Both the position numbers and the translations under genes were made by a program. From Ornithodoros turicata (taxonomy: Eukaryota; Arthropoda; Arachnida; Ixodida; Argasidae): a DNA stretch of 64,000 bases. The notes under the pieces were generated by a model that saw only the letters and a program-made list of their open reading frames with translations, ran no database searches and was not told the origin of the DNA. The stretch is taken from positions 99,231,962 to 99,295,961 of the forward strand of contig NC_088202.1 in NCBI RefSeq assembly GCF_037126465.1, read 5' to 3'. Of the stretch, positions 9,848 through 20,746 are shown piece after piece (position 1 is the stretch's first letter; the number at the start of each line of letters is the position of its first letter).

Positions 9848-11546
9848 CACGGTCCTTTGATACTCTCTCTGGTCACGAAACTCCTCCGGAAAGTCAGCCT
9901 AAGGACCGGAGCTGCCGCGCGGCGGCGCGCGCATAAGCAGCAGGTGGTGACGGCCGCGTCTGGCGCATCGTAGCCGTATGTTCGCGCGTGGGCTGAGCTG
10001 GCCGTTTTGGGTGGTTTTGAGCACAATAAACCAAATAATGTTGTTCAACGTTTTTTTTTAATTTTGTTTTATTTTACATGTGCACGGGTGTGCAGCGATA
10101 TATAGCTCTCTGAGCAGTATAACCGGCTGCGGACGGAGGAGAACTTTCAGCGAGAAATGACTTTGACATGCCGACGTCCAAATGGGACTGATCGCAAATT
10201 TGCAGCGGCGCTTTGTCACTTAAAAACGCTATGTTTAGGCAGTTATCTCATCGACACGCTTTACTGTAAGTGTTTCGATCTCGTTTGATGTCCGAAAAAA
10301 TTAAGACTCCACCTGCGCTACAGCAATGAACCCAATCATCATTTATTGCAGATTTACTATTTTAGGTAGCAGAACTCCACAATACTGCTATTGCAACGTG
10401 TTTCCCACACCATGGAGGCTTTAATTAACTACATTTTATGATTGTATTATACATTTTATGATTCGCGAAACAACAGTGATCACAATCAGCGGCACTGGCA
10501 ATGGGGACTTTATATCACAGAACATCAATGGCCGTGAGTGACTCGGCTTTTGCAAAATCAATTATGATAATCGGCAAAAACAATGTTCCAGGGCAACTCA
10601 TGAAATGACCAAATGCCTTACGGCTTCCGCTTTATTCGGTCAAGTTCTGCTTTTATGCACACATGTGAATCGGTCCGACAGGAATTGTTGCAAGTTTTAC
10701 TGCAGGCTAAAAAAGATAAATTAATGAATGCGTGTTATTATGGCCTCTTGTTGACTGCATTGCAGTCATATGTTACAACAGAGAAGTTTCAAAGGGCTTC
10801 TATGAATAGTAACGCACATTCTACTCTGATGCGCCTAGCTGTGTGTCTTGAACGCAGAGTTCTCCTGTTCCAACGTCAATGAGAGGCGCCGAGCTTCTAC
10901 CACCACTACTCATCCGTTTTCTTTTCGAGAACGGTTTCGCTGCTGGCAGCCTCGTCGTTGCGCGACTTTTAGGCTTTGGGGTTCTCTAGTATTGCGGACA
11001 CCCGTCAAAAATTCGTGGCACAGCCTCAGGACGCAGCTTTGACCTGTCGCGAGGCATGGTGACCTTCTCTTTGCTTGCGGAGTCATTCAGAGCTTCGGGT
11101 GTCAAGAGGAATTCGTCTCTAGTGCCAAAGTGCTTCTCGCACACACGTGTCCACTTTGACTCAAAGCTGAAACGCGAGTCCTCTTTCTGAGGTATCGAAC
11201 GCTTCCACTTGTCTCGCTTGATGGCATCAGTCGGCAACGCGAAAAACGATACTTTTTTACCAGAATTATCATATCTCGAGCGACACGCTGGGATACAACA
11301 CGTCTGCGGCATGCATAGATTAACCGAAATCTATTCACAGTCTAAGGATGCACGTGGATTTCAGGAAGAAGCGTCTACACTGGTCAAAACGCAGGGAAAA
11401 GAAGAGGCATTTACCCGTATCAGCTGGCGTTTTCTCCCCAAGTAGCGACGCGCGCGCCTCCGCGCGGCGGCGGTTCTCCCTAGGCAAACCTGACCTATTG
11501 TTCTCCGGCGGAGTTTCGTGAGCAGAGATAGTATCAATGGACCGTG
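9848..11546 (-). mobile_element. P-element-like transposon carrying a THAP-domain ORF
   Basis: The termini are inverted repeats that start CACGGTCCTTTGATACT (9848) and, from the other end, CACGGTCCATTGATACT (complement, from 11546). They stay alike through CTCACGAAACTCC and into GC-rich GCCGCGCGG blocks, about 46 bp at roughly 85% plus the GC-rich extension. GTTATAG is duplicated on both sides (9841-9847 and 11547-11553). A terminal CA, a 7-8-bp TSD and an N-terminal THAP domain encoded near one end are P-superfamily traits. The element is 1.7 kb, shorter than a full P element at about 3 kb. I recognise no catalytic region left of the THAP ORF, so it looks internally deleted. Confidence 0.72.
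10986..11312 (-). CDS. THAP zinc-finger protein, 108 aa (P-like element N terminus)
   Basis: A single open frame starts 234 bp inside the right TIR of the P-like element. Its features are the C2CH zinc ligands of a THAP DNA-binding domain: Cys5 (or Cys6), Cys10, Cys58 and His61 (CEKHF). It also has the invariant Pro27 in ALP, Trp36 in KWKRS, Phe62, and the closing AVPRIF box at residues 97-102. THAP domains bind DNA; in P transposases they bind element ends. The frame ends six residues after AVPRIF. A GT at the codon for Gly104 (GACGG|GTGTCC) could be a splice donor, so the ORF may be exon 1. The domain is undamaged although the rest of the element has decayed. It could be a repressor-like short product, or simply a recently inserted copy. 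Confidence 0.8.
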   Translation of the reverse strand: MPQTCCIPACRSRYDNSGKKVSFFALPTDAIKRDKWKRSIPQKEDSRFSFESKWTRVCEKHFGTRDEFLLTPEALNDSASKEKVTMPRDRSKLRPEAVPRIFDGCPQY

Positions 11547-11741
11547 GTTATAGTGTTCGCAGACGCACGACATGTTATATAAGGCAGCTCAAGAAATATG
11601 TTAACGATAAGACATTATGCATGATTCCCGCGTCGGTCTCTTCAACCCTGCAACAAAGAACAAGGTTTGAAAATAAGTGTAGTACGAAAAAACAAAAACA
11701 AAAAAAGAACACCATTCAGCATGGTAGAATTCCACACTTAC

Positions 11742-12100
11742 TTGTGCCCTCGAGTTATCTCCGTATGTCGTTTGGCACAGCAGCAATCACGGGGACCTGC
11801 GTGTTTCCAACGAAAAATGAAAACTGCGGCTGCCCACACAAAAGGCGAAGCAAACGAATGTTTTAAAACACTTATTTTCAAAGCACAGTCTTACAGCAAG
11901 CAATGAAACAATGTAGACATATGCGTGCGTACATGACATAAAGTTCAAGTAACGAGCTAACAAACTACCTGTATCTTCAACCCCGCTGAGCGAACGATTG
12001 AACGTTTATGAGTTTTCTATACGGAAGCGGAGAAACACGTAACATCAGCAAACTCGCCACTCTCCTCTCAGGGATCCAAAGAGTTCCACGCTTACCCGTT
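11742..12100 (-). other. Two further donor-like sites sharing intron starts
   Basis: On the minus strand, CACAA|GTAAGTGTGGAATTC (boundary at 11742) and AACGG|GTAAGCGTGGAACTC (boundary at 12096) are strong 5' splice-site matches. They share about 15 bases of following sequence, so they look duplicated. No clear acceptors or complete frames are seen upstream of either, so exon ends are unknown. Confidence 0.3.
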
Positions 12101-12241
12101 ATCTGTATTCCGTCTTCAAGGACTCTTCTGATTCCACATGCCATCCAGCCTGCAATGTTTTATTTCTTTGATTCCTCTGACAAAGAATAGGAATGGTGAC
12201 CGTGTAGCCAGTAAGGAGCAAAAAAATATCCGGGTACATAC

Positions 12242-12268
12242 CGATGTCTTTTCTCATAAGCACGTTGT
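12242..12268 (-). other. Candidate 27-nt microexon (copy B)
   Basis: On the minus strand a 27-nt block lies between TTGATTTACAG| and |GTATGTACCC, good acceptor and donor consensus. Entered with two bases completing a codon, it reads NVLMRKDI and is open. Its length is a multiple of three. It is paralogous to the block at 12374-12403, 132 bp away, with similar flanking introns. No larger gene was recognised around it. Confidence 0.3.
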
Positions 12269-12373
12269 CTGTAAATCAAGGGACGCCACGTCGTTTCCCT
12301 TGGTTCCTGCGACAAAGAATATGAATGGTGACCCTGTAATGAATAAAGAGTAGCAAAGGGTTGAGGTACGTAC

Positions 12374-12403
12374 CAGTGCCTTTCCACATAAACTCATTGC
12401 GGT
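12374..12403 (-). other. Candidate 30-nt microexon (copy A)
   Basis: Minus strand, between CAGATTTCCAG| and |GTACGTACC. In the same phase as copy B it reads RNEFMWKGT and is open; the other two phases are less consistent between the copies. The repeat unit (about 130 bp, including GACAAAGAATANGAATGGTGACC) covers both blocks and their introns. Tandem repetition of non-coding DNA could produce this by chance. Confidence 0.3.
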
Positions 12404-14269
12404 CTGGAAATCTGAAACGCGTATAACGGCGCCACTGCTCTGGCTCAACAATATGACTGAGCAAGCACCGCCAGCTCTGCTGTGTTATTGGTTGTGACGT
12501 CTTTAAGTACGTTTCGCCGTCATCATTGGGAGAACACCTGTCCTATAGTCGTCGCAACAGTCGTACTCCAGAGGTCGTCGTTGCTTGCAAGACTAAGGAA
12601 TGCGCTCCAGACAGGCCTCCTCAACAGGGCCTCCCTTTTATTCATGAACAGTACCAGTTTATGATGTCACAAGATGTTGTTGTTTACCACACACGAGGTC
12701 CAAAATGATATTCACCCGTCATGAAAAGCCCCATACATGCATGAAGGTGTGAGTCCCAGCAAGACAACGATTGAAGGGACTATCGCATACCTCGCGGTCG
12801 AGTCCGAAACTACAGTGCCTTTTTTCTCCTCGTTCACCACCGACAATAACGCCAAAAATCCGACGCGAATTAGTGGAGTTGTTTCTGTGCAATTTGATGT
12901 GATGCATGGCAAGAGCAGACGACGGATGTTGAGAGCATTCCGGAATTCCTTCTCTGTAAACGTCACTTGGACAAGGCCAATCAGGGAGCGGCAGAGACCT
13001 TGGCGTCCGACCGCCGGGCGGGGGTGATGGCGTCTGTGGGTCGCGGAGAAGTCTGAGATCGGCTCGTGGAATGCTGTTTCTGGTTAGCGTCGTACGTGTT
13101 TGTACAGCCAGGAGCGTAACACCGTGTTCCACGGAACATGGTCACGTCAGCACTCACACTGGGAAGCGAAAGTCGGCGTATTTACCGAGGTTTTTTCACT
13201 TAGAATATTGCCCTGCGAACGCGAAGCAGGCGACCTCGGAGACTATCGCCTGTGCTGCGCTCGTATTCGTGTGCAGAGTTTACGTCATTCTGGCTTAGCT
13301 GCAGGGGGAGAGCGAATCCTATTATTTATTAAACTCATTTATTAAATAAGTAAGCTATTTTCAGAAGAGAAACTTTGCCAAGTAGACTGTGAAACCATGC
13401 CGAACATAACCGTGTCGGTCCCATACACACCTTTGCGGTAGCGATAGTCACTTTGAGTTTCAGTTTGTAAAAAAGGGGGGAAGAAATTGAATTCGTCACT
13501 TGACGAATTCTGCTACTCCCATAAAGAACCAAAAATGGATGGACCCCACAGAAAGAAAAATAAACAGGTAAAAGAGAAAAACATCACCCCTCCCGGTCAT
13601 CGAACTGTATGTGCACATACGTAGCTGTATCCCCTAGAAGTCAAAGGAATTGCGAGAAACTATAACAGGAACAAGGAACTCGACGACACATGCCTAGAAC
13701 GCGGTCCTAAAATACAGATTCGATATCGCTGCTCACTATGCTTAGCTCACGCTGAGAAGTTCAAGTGCTGATAAAGCTGCATCTCTCTTCTTGGGTTCCC
13801 ATACACCCACCACTCCCTTTAAGGACTTTTACGTCAGTTAATTTCATTTTTGGTTTACTAGATGCGTGTGTCACAAAAAACACTTAGCTAGTTTTTTATG
13901 AGCCAACGTGCTCTAAGTGTCTCTTTTTTTTTTTCATAACTGTCACGTCACTTCCGGTTCTTCCTGCAACATGGGTTCACTACGCATCAGCCTTGTTCCA
14001 ACCACATGACTGTTTGTATCCTCCTGCCATGCAATGAACAAGATCCATAATTAATAAGTTTACCTATTAATGCTTCTACTTGAACTCGCAATTGAAGAGC
14101 ACATTTGCTGCTTTTTCTCTACAGCTTCACAGAGCATGTTGCTTCAAATGAAAGCAAAGCAGTAGCAACTTCTTTGTGAATGCGTTTCTGAATGTCTAAC
14201 ATGTCTGGACTACAAGGGAATGCGGAGTGCTGAAAGGTTATTCGGCCCGACAGAGAAGAACACGGCCTA
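12404..14269. other. No gene recognised; small palindrome at 13489-13510
   Basis: GAATTCGTCA-CT-TGACGAATTC at 13489-13510 is a perfect 10-bp palindrome with a 2-nt centre. The open frames between 12712 and 13345 overlap each other on both strands and match no family I know. T-rich tracts occur near 13922. Confidence 0.35.
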
Positions 14270-14635
14270 GAGTCATAAACCTTTATTACAGTTCGACACG
14301 TTCACCTCAAAGTTCAACGTACTTTGCAGGTCATTCCTGAAGCTTCTTCAACCCTTCAAAAAAGAAACCGGACGTCTGCTCTCCGAAATATCCTCCGGCT
14401 GCTCCGAGTCCTCCGAGGATCCCTTTCCTTCCATACTTTTTTTTTTTAGGTTTTCAAACAAAACATAGTCCAATGGGGCAAGATCCAGCGAGAACGGCTG
14501 ATGCTCAATGCATTCAAATCGCAAGTCCTTCAGAACCTGCATTGTCTTGCTTGCCTTCTGAGCCGGTGCACTGTCCAGCAAAAGGAGAACGTAGCTTCCT
14601 GCGCAGCTTTTCTTTTCTTTCAAAGCCTCCTTTAA
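14270..14635 (-). pseudogene. Mariner transposase, C-terminal half
   Basis: Minus-strand frame: SLKEALKEKKSCAG, then VLLLLDSAPAQ (second catalytic Asp, normally HDNAPxH), then HQPFSLDLAPLDYVLFENLK (third catalytic Asp, normally PYSPDLAPxDyxLF). These are the hallmark blocks of mariner (DD34D) transposases. His to Leu/Gln changes and a drifted C terminus mark decay. Its N-terminal half lies at 19109-19490 in the same orientation. The two are separated exactly by the element at 14636-19103. Confidence 0.82.
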
Positions 14636-15084
14636 GGGACCGAAAAGTTAAAAATAACCCCCATATTTTTGCCCACTGTCGTGCACAACATCGTTGTTTG
14701 ATAAGACACAGAAAGTATTACTTCTCAATTCGGCATATTTTTTACGTATAAATATTTTGAAGATTCCCGGAACATGGACGGTGCTGCCAGCGAACGGCGA
14801 AAAAGAGCAACTTGGGTTTCGGGTCCAGGGCTCCCAGGGATTGGTCAACCCTCACCACGTGAGAGTTAATTTTGTACAGAAGAAAGTTGACGCACATTAT
14901 CTTACAGCTAAACGCCATTTTAAAAATGACGCTCACTTCCATAGCTTTACGTTAAAAGCATTCAGCTACTTCGCCGCTACGAGCTACGACCGCCGCGCCA
15001 TCTGCAAGGCCATCTGTGTTATCGCGTTTATTGTTTCCGTCGTGCGTGGTCATGTTGGTCGCGCGAAGCAGAAAGTATAAGTGA

Positions 15085-15267
15085 ATGACATGTTCGTGGC
15101 TGTTGTGTCAATTATTCGAGAGACCTACATATGCCTGGTGTAGTTGTGGTGTTGGGGGATGCAAAAATCATGTTCGTTCACCATCGGCGGCGGGCGTTTT
15201 CTACAAGATTCAACAGGAGAGTGCGCGAAAACGAATGTTGTTCGAAACACTCGGTAATCAGATGTAG
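15085..15267 (+). CDS. Weak THAP-like or zinc-finger-like exon inside the 4.5-kb element
   Basis: The frame contains WCSCGVGGCKNHVRSPSAAG, then VFYKIQQESARKR, ending at a stop. The CxxxxCKN start and an aromatic-lysine motif about 12 residues later resemble the first third of a THAP domain. The Trp, the second Cys-His pair and the AVPxIF box are absent. It could be a first exon or chance. Confidence 0.22.
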   Translation: MTCSWLLCQLFERPTYAWCSCGVGGCKNHVRSPSAAGVFYKIQQESARKRMLFETLGNQM

Positions 15268-15453
15268 CAGTCGTGTCGTGTGTGCTGAGCTCATTTTGCT
15301 GTCGATGACTACGAATATGCCGTAGAAGGCGAATTGCGAAGACGTAACGAAGCACACTGATGCTCAGTACACAGTGATTTTGGTTCACCGAGGTGACGAG
15401 TTCAACACAACGTCTTAGGTACGTACAGGCGTCACACATGTATAAATTATAAT

Positions 15454-16252
15454 TAGGGTTTGTGGTTTTCGGCATTTATTTTCAACCCAATTCGGGGGGT
15501 GTTTATCGGCATTTATATTGGGGACTATAAAGCGGATTTTTTCGGCATCTATATTCCGCCCAAAAAATAAATGCCCGAATACGGGCATCTATTTATTTCG
15601 CATGAAGGAGAGCCTATTTTGCGGGCGAAGTAACAACGAACCGAAAAGAAGTGAATTGATTCACGGTTTCATTAACAATGTCTTTTATTGCCTGTGCCTA
15701 ACCAGCAAACAATGAGACTACCTCTTGTTGTAATAGATGCAAGCGTACATCATCATGCTCGCATCTGCGCATAGCGGCTCGTTCCTTGCGATTAATTACA
15801 AGCAGTTTACAGAACGCGCGCTCAACATTAGCGTTAGAAACAGGAATAGCCAGTATGCTTAAGGCGCACTGCGATAACAAAGGCCATGTGCTGGAACGGG
15901 TCGTCCAAAACTGAATAGGAGATATATCCACCTGAGGGGCAGGGCATGCAGCATATTCGAAAAACTCGCGCTTTATATCATCCATACGAGATTCGTCAAC
16001 GGAGCTGAGGTCATCCTCCTATAAGCGCTTACGCACAACGAAACAAACAGGGCACAGCCCGGAGATAATGCCACGCTCGAGAAATAGTCGGCAAAGGGAG
16101 ATTCCAAGGGGATTTCCCTTTGCGGTTCCAGGAATGGCAGCTGTCAGGATACGAGAAATTCGTATTTTTTCGGAATATTCCGAATCTGAAAAAAATCATT
16201 CGGGGGGTGTTTTCCGGCATTTTTCGGAAAATGCCGAAAACCACGAACCCTA
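15454..16252 (-). mobile_element. hAT element, 799 bp, 8-bp TSD
   Basis: The termini are TAGGGTTTGTGGTTTTCGGC (15454) and, from the other end, TAGGGTTCGTGGTTTTCGGC (complement, from 16252). ATTATAAT is duplicated at 15446-15453 and 16253-16260. Subterminal CGGCATTT and CGGGGGGTGTTT motifs occur at both ends. An internal minus-strand ORF encodes the hAT dimerisation domain, so this is an internally deleted derivative of an autonomous hAT. It is nested in the 4468-bp element. Confidence 0.9.
15698..15985 (-). pseudogene. hAT transposase, C-terminal dimerisation domain
   Basis: The 95-aa frame contains FWTTRSSTWPLLSQCALSIL, then AIPVSNANVERAFCKLLVI, then RKERAAMRRCEHDDVRLHL. This is the hAT family C-terminal (hATC) pattern: FW, a Pro-Leu-Leu helix, ILxIPxSxAxVERxFS, and a final helix. 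A TAG stop lies 12 codons upstream of the Met at 15985, and the catalytic core is missing. What remains cannot transpose. Confidence 0.85.
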
Positions 16253-18990
16253 ATTATAATATAGCGATGACGTATTCCATTTAACTTTTGTTATCCTACT
16301 TGTCCCGTACTCAACATTCTCAACATCTACAAATTTAATTTTAGTGGCCTTCCAGTGTTGAAGTGGCGCAAGACTGTTTCGTGTGTGTGATCCAGGCACT
16401 CAAGTTGACATGACAGAAATAGCTGAAAGCAGGTATGCAAAATCCACAGATGGAAGCACTAGATTTGTTACGTGTTGCAGGCTTTGTGCCATTTTTTGGA
16501 GTCTTTGGACAGGTGCAGAACATTAGTATGACGTCAACAATAGGAGAAGAAACCGATGAGTGCTACTAGCTTGTTTGAAGGGTACAAGAATACTTCCTGT
16601 TGAGGTGTAGTTATGACTTTATGACTAAGGAACGCTAATTAATTTTCTAGAGATGCATCCTCTACACTTGAATGCCCAATGAAACAGCGAACGTTCATTG
16701 TCTTTGAAGCCCCACTATTGGAATTGTTCAATGTGTGTCAGAGCTGTAGTGAGCCATGCAAGGTTACCACATCATATTGGTCCTAAATGTGCAGAGTTCC
16801 CCTATCTCGAACGCAAGTGTCATTTCTCTTTATTGCTCTTCCGATCCTACCTTCTCAGAGATTAGTGTGGTTCACCATACACTGCATGGGCACTGCCTTT
16901 CTCTACTCATGCTTTCTGTTTCTTGTTCTGTTGAATAAATCTTCACTTGAGTTTGCAGCCATCACGCTGTCTACTGTGTTTGACCCTCATCTATATTGAT
17001 GTGCTATAACGGTATAGCACATCAACATGCCAACAACCTACCAACAACTACCAAGCAACCTTGCCTAGTCCTACTTTTGGATGGAACCTACACGATGTGG
17101 TAGCATCCACATATATAAAGTTTTAGTGGACGGAGATTTGCGGTTTTTGTACAATGTACATTGTACATTTCTTTTGTCTCACTTAGCATGCCTGAAGAAA
17201 TGTTCTCATCTTCATCAAGATGACAGGTCATTGTTTGATCTGTAGCATTATTGTTCCTGTAATCTTTTCACCAACAGAGAATACAGAAGTGAACAAATAG
17301 TAAAATATAAATAGCTTGTTAAATGCAAAAGAAAAAAAACTGTTTATACTTCTCTTGTTTATTTTGTTGCAGGTTTTACAACTCTATCAAGTACGTCAAA
17401 ACATCAGAGGGCAGGAAGTCCTACTCTGTTTCCTAAATTCCTGGACAATAAAAAAGAAAGATATAGTTTGAGTTGTGACAAAACGTTGCTTCTGCTCTTA
17501 TATTATATTTCAATCACATGTTATGATGCATTTGTAGTGTACACTGAAGGCAGTTTTAATTTGCAGGGCTGTCAAAAGTACTTTACAAAAATACATTCCA
17601 ATTACAGTAACAGAGAACTTATGCAATAAATTATTTAGCCATTTTGGAGTACTATGCACACCAATGGTGCATGGTTAACTTTGAACCCAGATCAAGGGTT
17701 AATAATAATTGAAGTGAGCCCTCAAGTCATTCTTTATGAATGTTAGTTGGTGACGTTATAATGAATCAGTTACAGGTACTCCGTTTAGCAAAACAGTTCA
17801 TTAAGTGTTAAATCCCAATCTTGGTTCAAATATTAATTGACATTTGGAAACGTGGTCACTAAGAAGTATGCTAAAAGGTTAGCTGTTCAAACAGTTAAAC
17901 TGTAACTGTAAAACAGTTCAGCTCAATGACACTGATGAAAATTATCTTGCTTACTACTCACATATACAATTGAGACATGAGTATAACCTACAAATACATC
18001 TATGGCCACAGGTTATTTAACCCTCCAGGAACAAACTAGTAATAATATGCTGTAATAGCAAAGAAAAAGCAATGAGAAAAACTTGCAGCAAGCACGAAGT
18101 GAAAATATGCTGACATCAACATTTCTACAAGTCTGCGCACTGATGGGAAAGCATCCCTAATCGCATGCATGACGCAGATCGAGATCCAGTGGAGTACTTT
18201 CTATTGTACTTTCTCGGAGCACTCCATATCCTTCTTGTGAATGGCCGACAGGTGGTATAACGGAATTTCCTGCAGAAATAAGGGTTTTCCGTCCAGTTTG
18301 CCGTTCAAGTAGCGCGTAAAGACCACACGGCGCTGCCGTGTATGTTGCTATGCACTTCGGTTTCTCGGATGTATGTAAAAGACACTTGCAGTACTTCGGT
18401 GTCAAGGCACAGTATTTCAAAATATTCGTTAGTTCTGATACAATTGTCTGTCTGCCTTCCACACGCATTCTCTACCTCTCGGCATCAAAAACCGTAGTAT
18501 CCATCCGTAGTATCCGTAGGTTTGCATTTCACACATGATCACCTGCACGACGAAAAAACAGCGCTTGTTTCGGCTTACACAAGTGCTTCTCCCTGATACA
18601 TGGAAATTTCACAAAGCAGTCCATGTTCAGGGCACGGTGAGCTACTGCTGAGGACGAATGTGACTCCGACTAATCTCTGGACGAGGAATCTTCTGCTGCG
18701 AAGAACACACGCACTTTCCACCATGCTAACACACGAACAACAGTTCTGTGTGAGCGACAGTTCCTAAATGCGGAATTCCAGCGCACTCATGTTCAAGAGG
18801 CTCGACATTCTCAACGTAGAAAGTGGTCACAAATGCCCACTGCCACTTTCGTTTTCGCCGGATTATAGCGCCCGGAAGTGCGCGTATTACATGCGTCCTC
18901 GACAGATGGCGCGGGGTCATGCAATTGTTGACAGACTGCTCGGTTTCCTACTATATAGGTCCCTGGACATGCAATTATGGAATATTCGAT
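16253..18990. other. Interior of the 4.5-kb element, no gene recognised
   Basis: Mostly AT-rich. The frames around 18157-18540 (both strands) are open for about 60-100 codons but match nothing I know. A polypyrimidine-rich block and several CpG-containing stretches lie at 18540-18930. Confidence 0.35.
16996..17025. repeat. Perfect 13-bp hairpin, 4-nt loop
   Basis: TTGATGTGCTATA-ACGG-TATAGCACATCAA, no mismatch. Lies inside the 4.5-kb element. Confidence 0.9.
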
Positions 18991-19108
18991 TACAGAAAAA
19001 CTACAGCGATTTCAGCGGAGTTCTTTGATATTTGAACTTTTGAAGGTTCAAGCTTTTCGTGGAAGATAAAGTTTCGATAGGTTTATATTCACTTTTCGGT
19101 CCCTTTAA

Positions 19109-19490
19109 CTGGCGGAGCAATCTACAGCCAGTAGGCTGCATTAACTATTTCACCCTTCTGGAGATAGTCTGTCATCGCAACGCTTTCCTTGTCCCAAAAG
19201 ACCGTCGCCATGACCTTTCCCTATGATAGTCGAGTCTCGAATTTCTTCGGCCTCGGAGGACCCGAGTGCTGCCATTTCATGGACTGTTACTCTGTCTCAG
19301 GGTAATTGGGATGCAACCATGTTTTAGCAACTGTAAGTCGCTCAAGAAACGTGTCACCAAAAAGCTCAAAATGCTGCAAAATCAACTTGGGGGCATCTAT
19401 TCGGCGTTGTTTCTCATCAGCATTCAAACATTTCGGCATCCGCTTGCCTGACAGCTTCCACATACCTGCCTCTTCATGAGTTACAACCCC
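19109..19490 (-). pseudogene. Mariner transposase, N-terminal and central part
   Basis: Minus-strand reading from about 19470: MPKCLNADEKQRRID, LQHFELFGDTFLERLTVAKT, HPNYPETE (stop in place of the usual K), QSMKWQHSGPPRPKKF, then after a frameshift GKVMATVFWDKESVAMTDYL and QKGEIVNAAYW. These follow mariner order, and FWD holds the first catalytic Asp. It breaks at LLRQLK exactly where the 4468-bp insert begins; the partner half is at 14270-14635. At least one stop and one frameshift, so non-functional. Confidence 0.82.
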
Positions 19491-20746
19491 GGTGCGCTCT
19501 TTGTGTTGCTGAATTAATGTCGTTGAGTAAGGTACCGCAGAAAATGAACAAGATCTGTGGAAAAAGCTGTTTCACGCGTAACACTTGTGTACCAGATTAC
19601 GGATCAAAAATGTGCAGCAAAGAGTTGAAGCCAAGGTTGAGGACAAGTGTCAAGCGTCTAGGCCGGAACCCGGCCCTCGTCCAAAAGCAAAAGACTTGTG
19701 GGGTCAGAATCTACCCTGCAGGTTCCGGTCTTCTGGTGTGGGGAACGTTCTCAGACTCGAAAAAAAAAAAAAAAATCTGTGCCTAACCCTGATGGGGTCG
19801 GGCTCAGATTTGCTGCCAGTGCTGTCGGTTGCAGCGCCCTACTTGCAATGGTATAGCTCGTGCTTCACGTGCCAACCAATTTGCTTCGGCAAATTCCCGC
19901 TACGACCCGCCACCGTCTCGCGCATGCGTCGTGATCTTTTTCTCAAATTGCCGATTTCGGCATGAAAACAGTTATAAAAATATTACAGTTTACTGAAATC
20001 GGAGCATTGGGTAACATAGAAAGTCCGTATTTTGCTTCCGAGCCCACACTTCGAAGGTCGTCCCGCCGGCGCTCACTCTACCCTCAACAGGAAGTACGTC
20101 ACGAAAAATATCAAACAACCGGGCGCTTGTAGTCTGCTTCCATGCAACGAAATGAAACAGGAGCTCGAAAAGCGGCACTGAGTCTCATCACTCTCGTGTG
20201 CGCGACGGGCGCTGGTGTAACGTTAAGTGAGTGGAGTCTGAAACACTCACGCTCAGGAGCGCCTACTGAACGCACGCGTTCGTACATCTGGAAGTGGGTC
20301 GTGCCGAAAACTTTTCAGCACCCCTCGTACTACGCAGCACCACGATGGTGTTGCTGCAGCGCAGTAAAGACAAACATTTTTAAGCACACGTATAACCACC
20401 CCAGCAAATTGTGGAAAGACTCTCCCTTTTTTCTTCATCGCATTCGATGAAAAATCGCTTTTGGTCTTGGCATGGGGCAGATTTGAAGGGTTCTATGGTG
20501 CATACAAACGCATGTTTTGTTCGTTATGGCATGTTTCGTAGGGATATGTACGCAGGCTGCATATTTTGCGATCATTTCAGATGGCCAGATGCGACGAACT
20601 TTCTTCCCTTTTTTTTTTTAATGGCAGGTTTTTTTCTTGTTGTGCGAAGGCTTTGGGTCCTCTTTCGCGAAGATTCCGTCGTACGAAGAAAGGCACAGTC
20701 AAGCTGCGATATAACAAAAACAAGAAGAGATGAAATATCTATTTAC
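19491..20746. other. No gene recognised
   Basis: Contains an A-rich run (about 19759-19773). The open frames at 19585-19965 and 20411-20917 have no recognisable domain, and the second runs into a foldback element. Confidence 0.35.

Larger units (their letters stand above)
14636..19103. mobile_element. 4468-bp TIR element inserted in mariner, TTTAA duplication
   Basis: The termini are perfect 13-bp inverted repeats, GGGACCGAAAAGT at 14636-14648 and ACTTTTCGGTCCC at 19091-19103. TTTAA lies outside both (14631-14635 and 19104-19108). Taking the insert out restores a continuous mariner reading (…LLRQLK + EALKEKK…), which proves that this is a discrete insertion. I do not recognise a transposase inside. 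TTAA-type targets suggest piggyBac-like integration, but the end sequence is not canonical. A hAT element (15454-16252) and a perfect hairpin (16996-17025) lie within it. A related single terminus (GGTCCC next to TTTAA) occurs at about 26770. Confidence 0.8.

Noticed and set aside
14636..19103. Calling the 4.5-kb insert piggyBac
   Set aside because: The TTAA-containing duplication fits, but the ends do not match typical piggyBac ends and no transposase was found.
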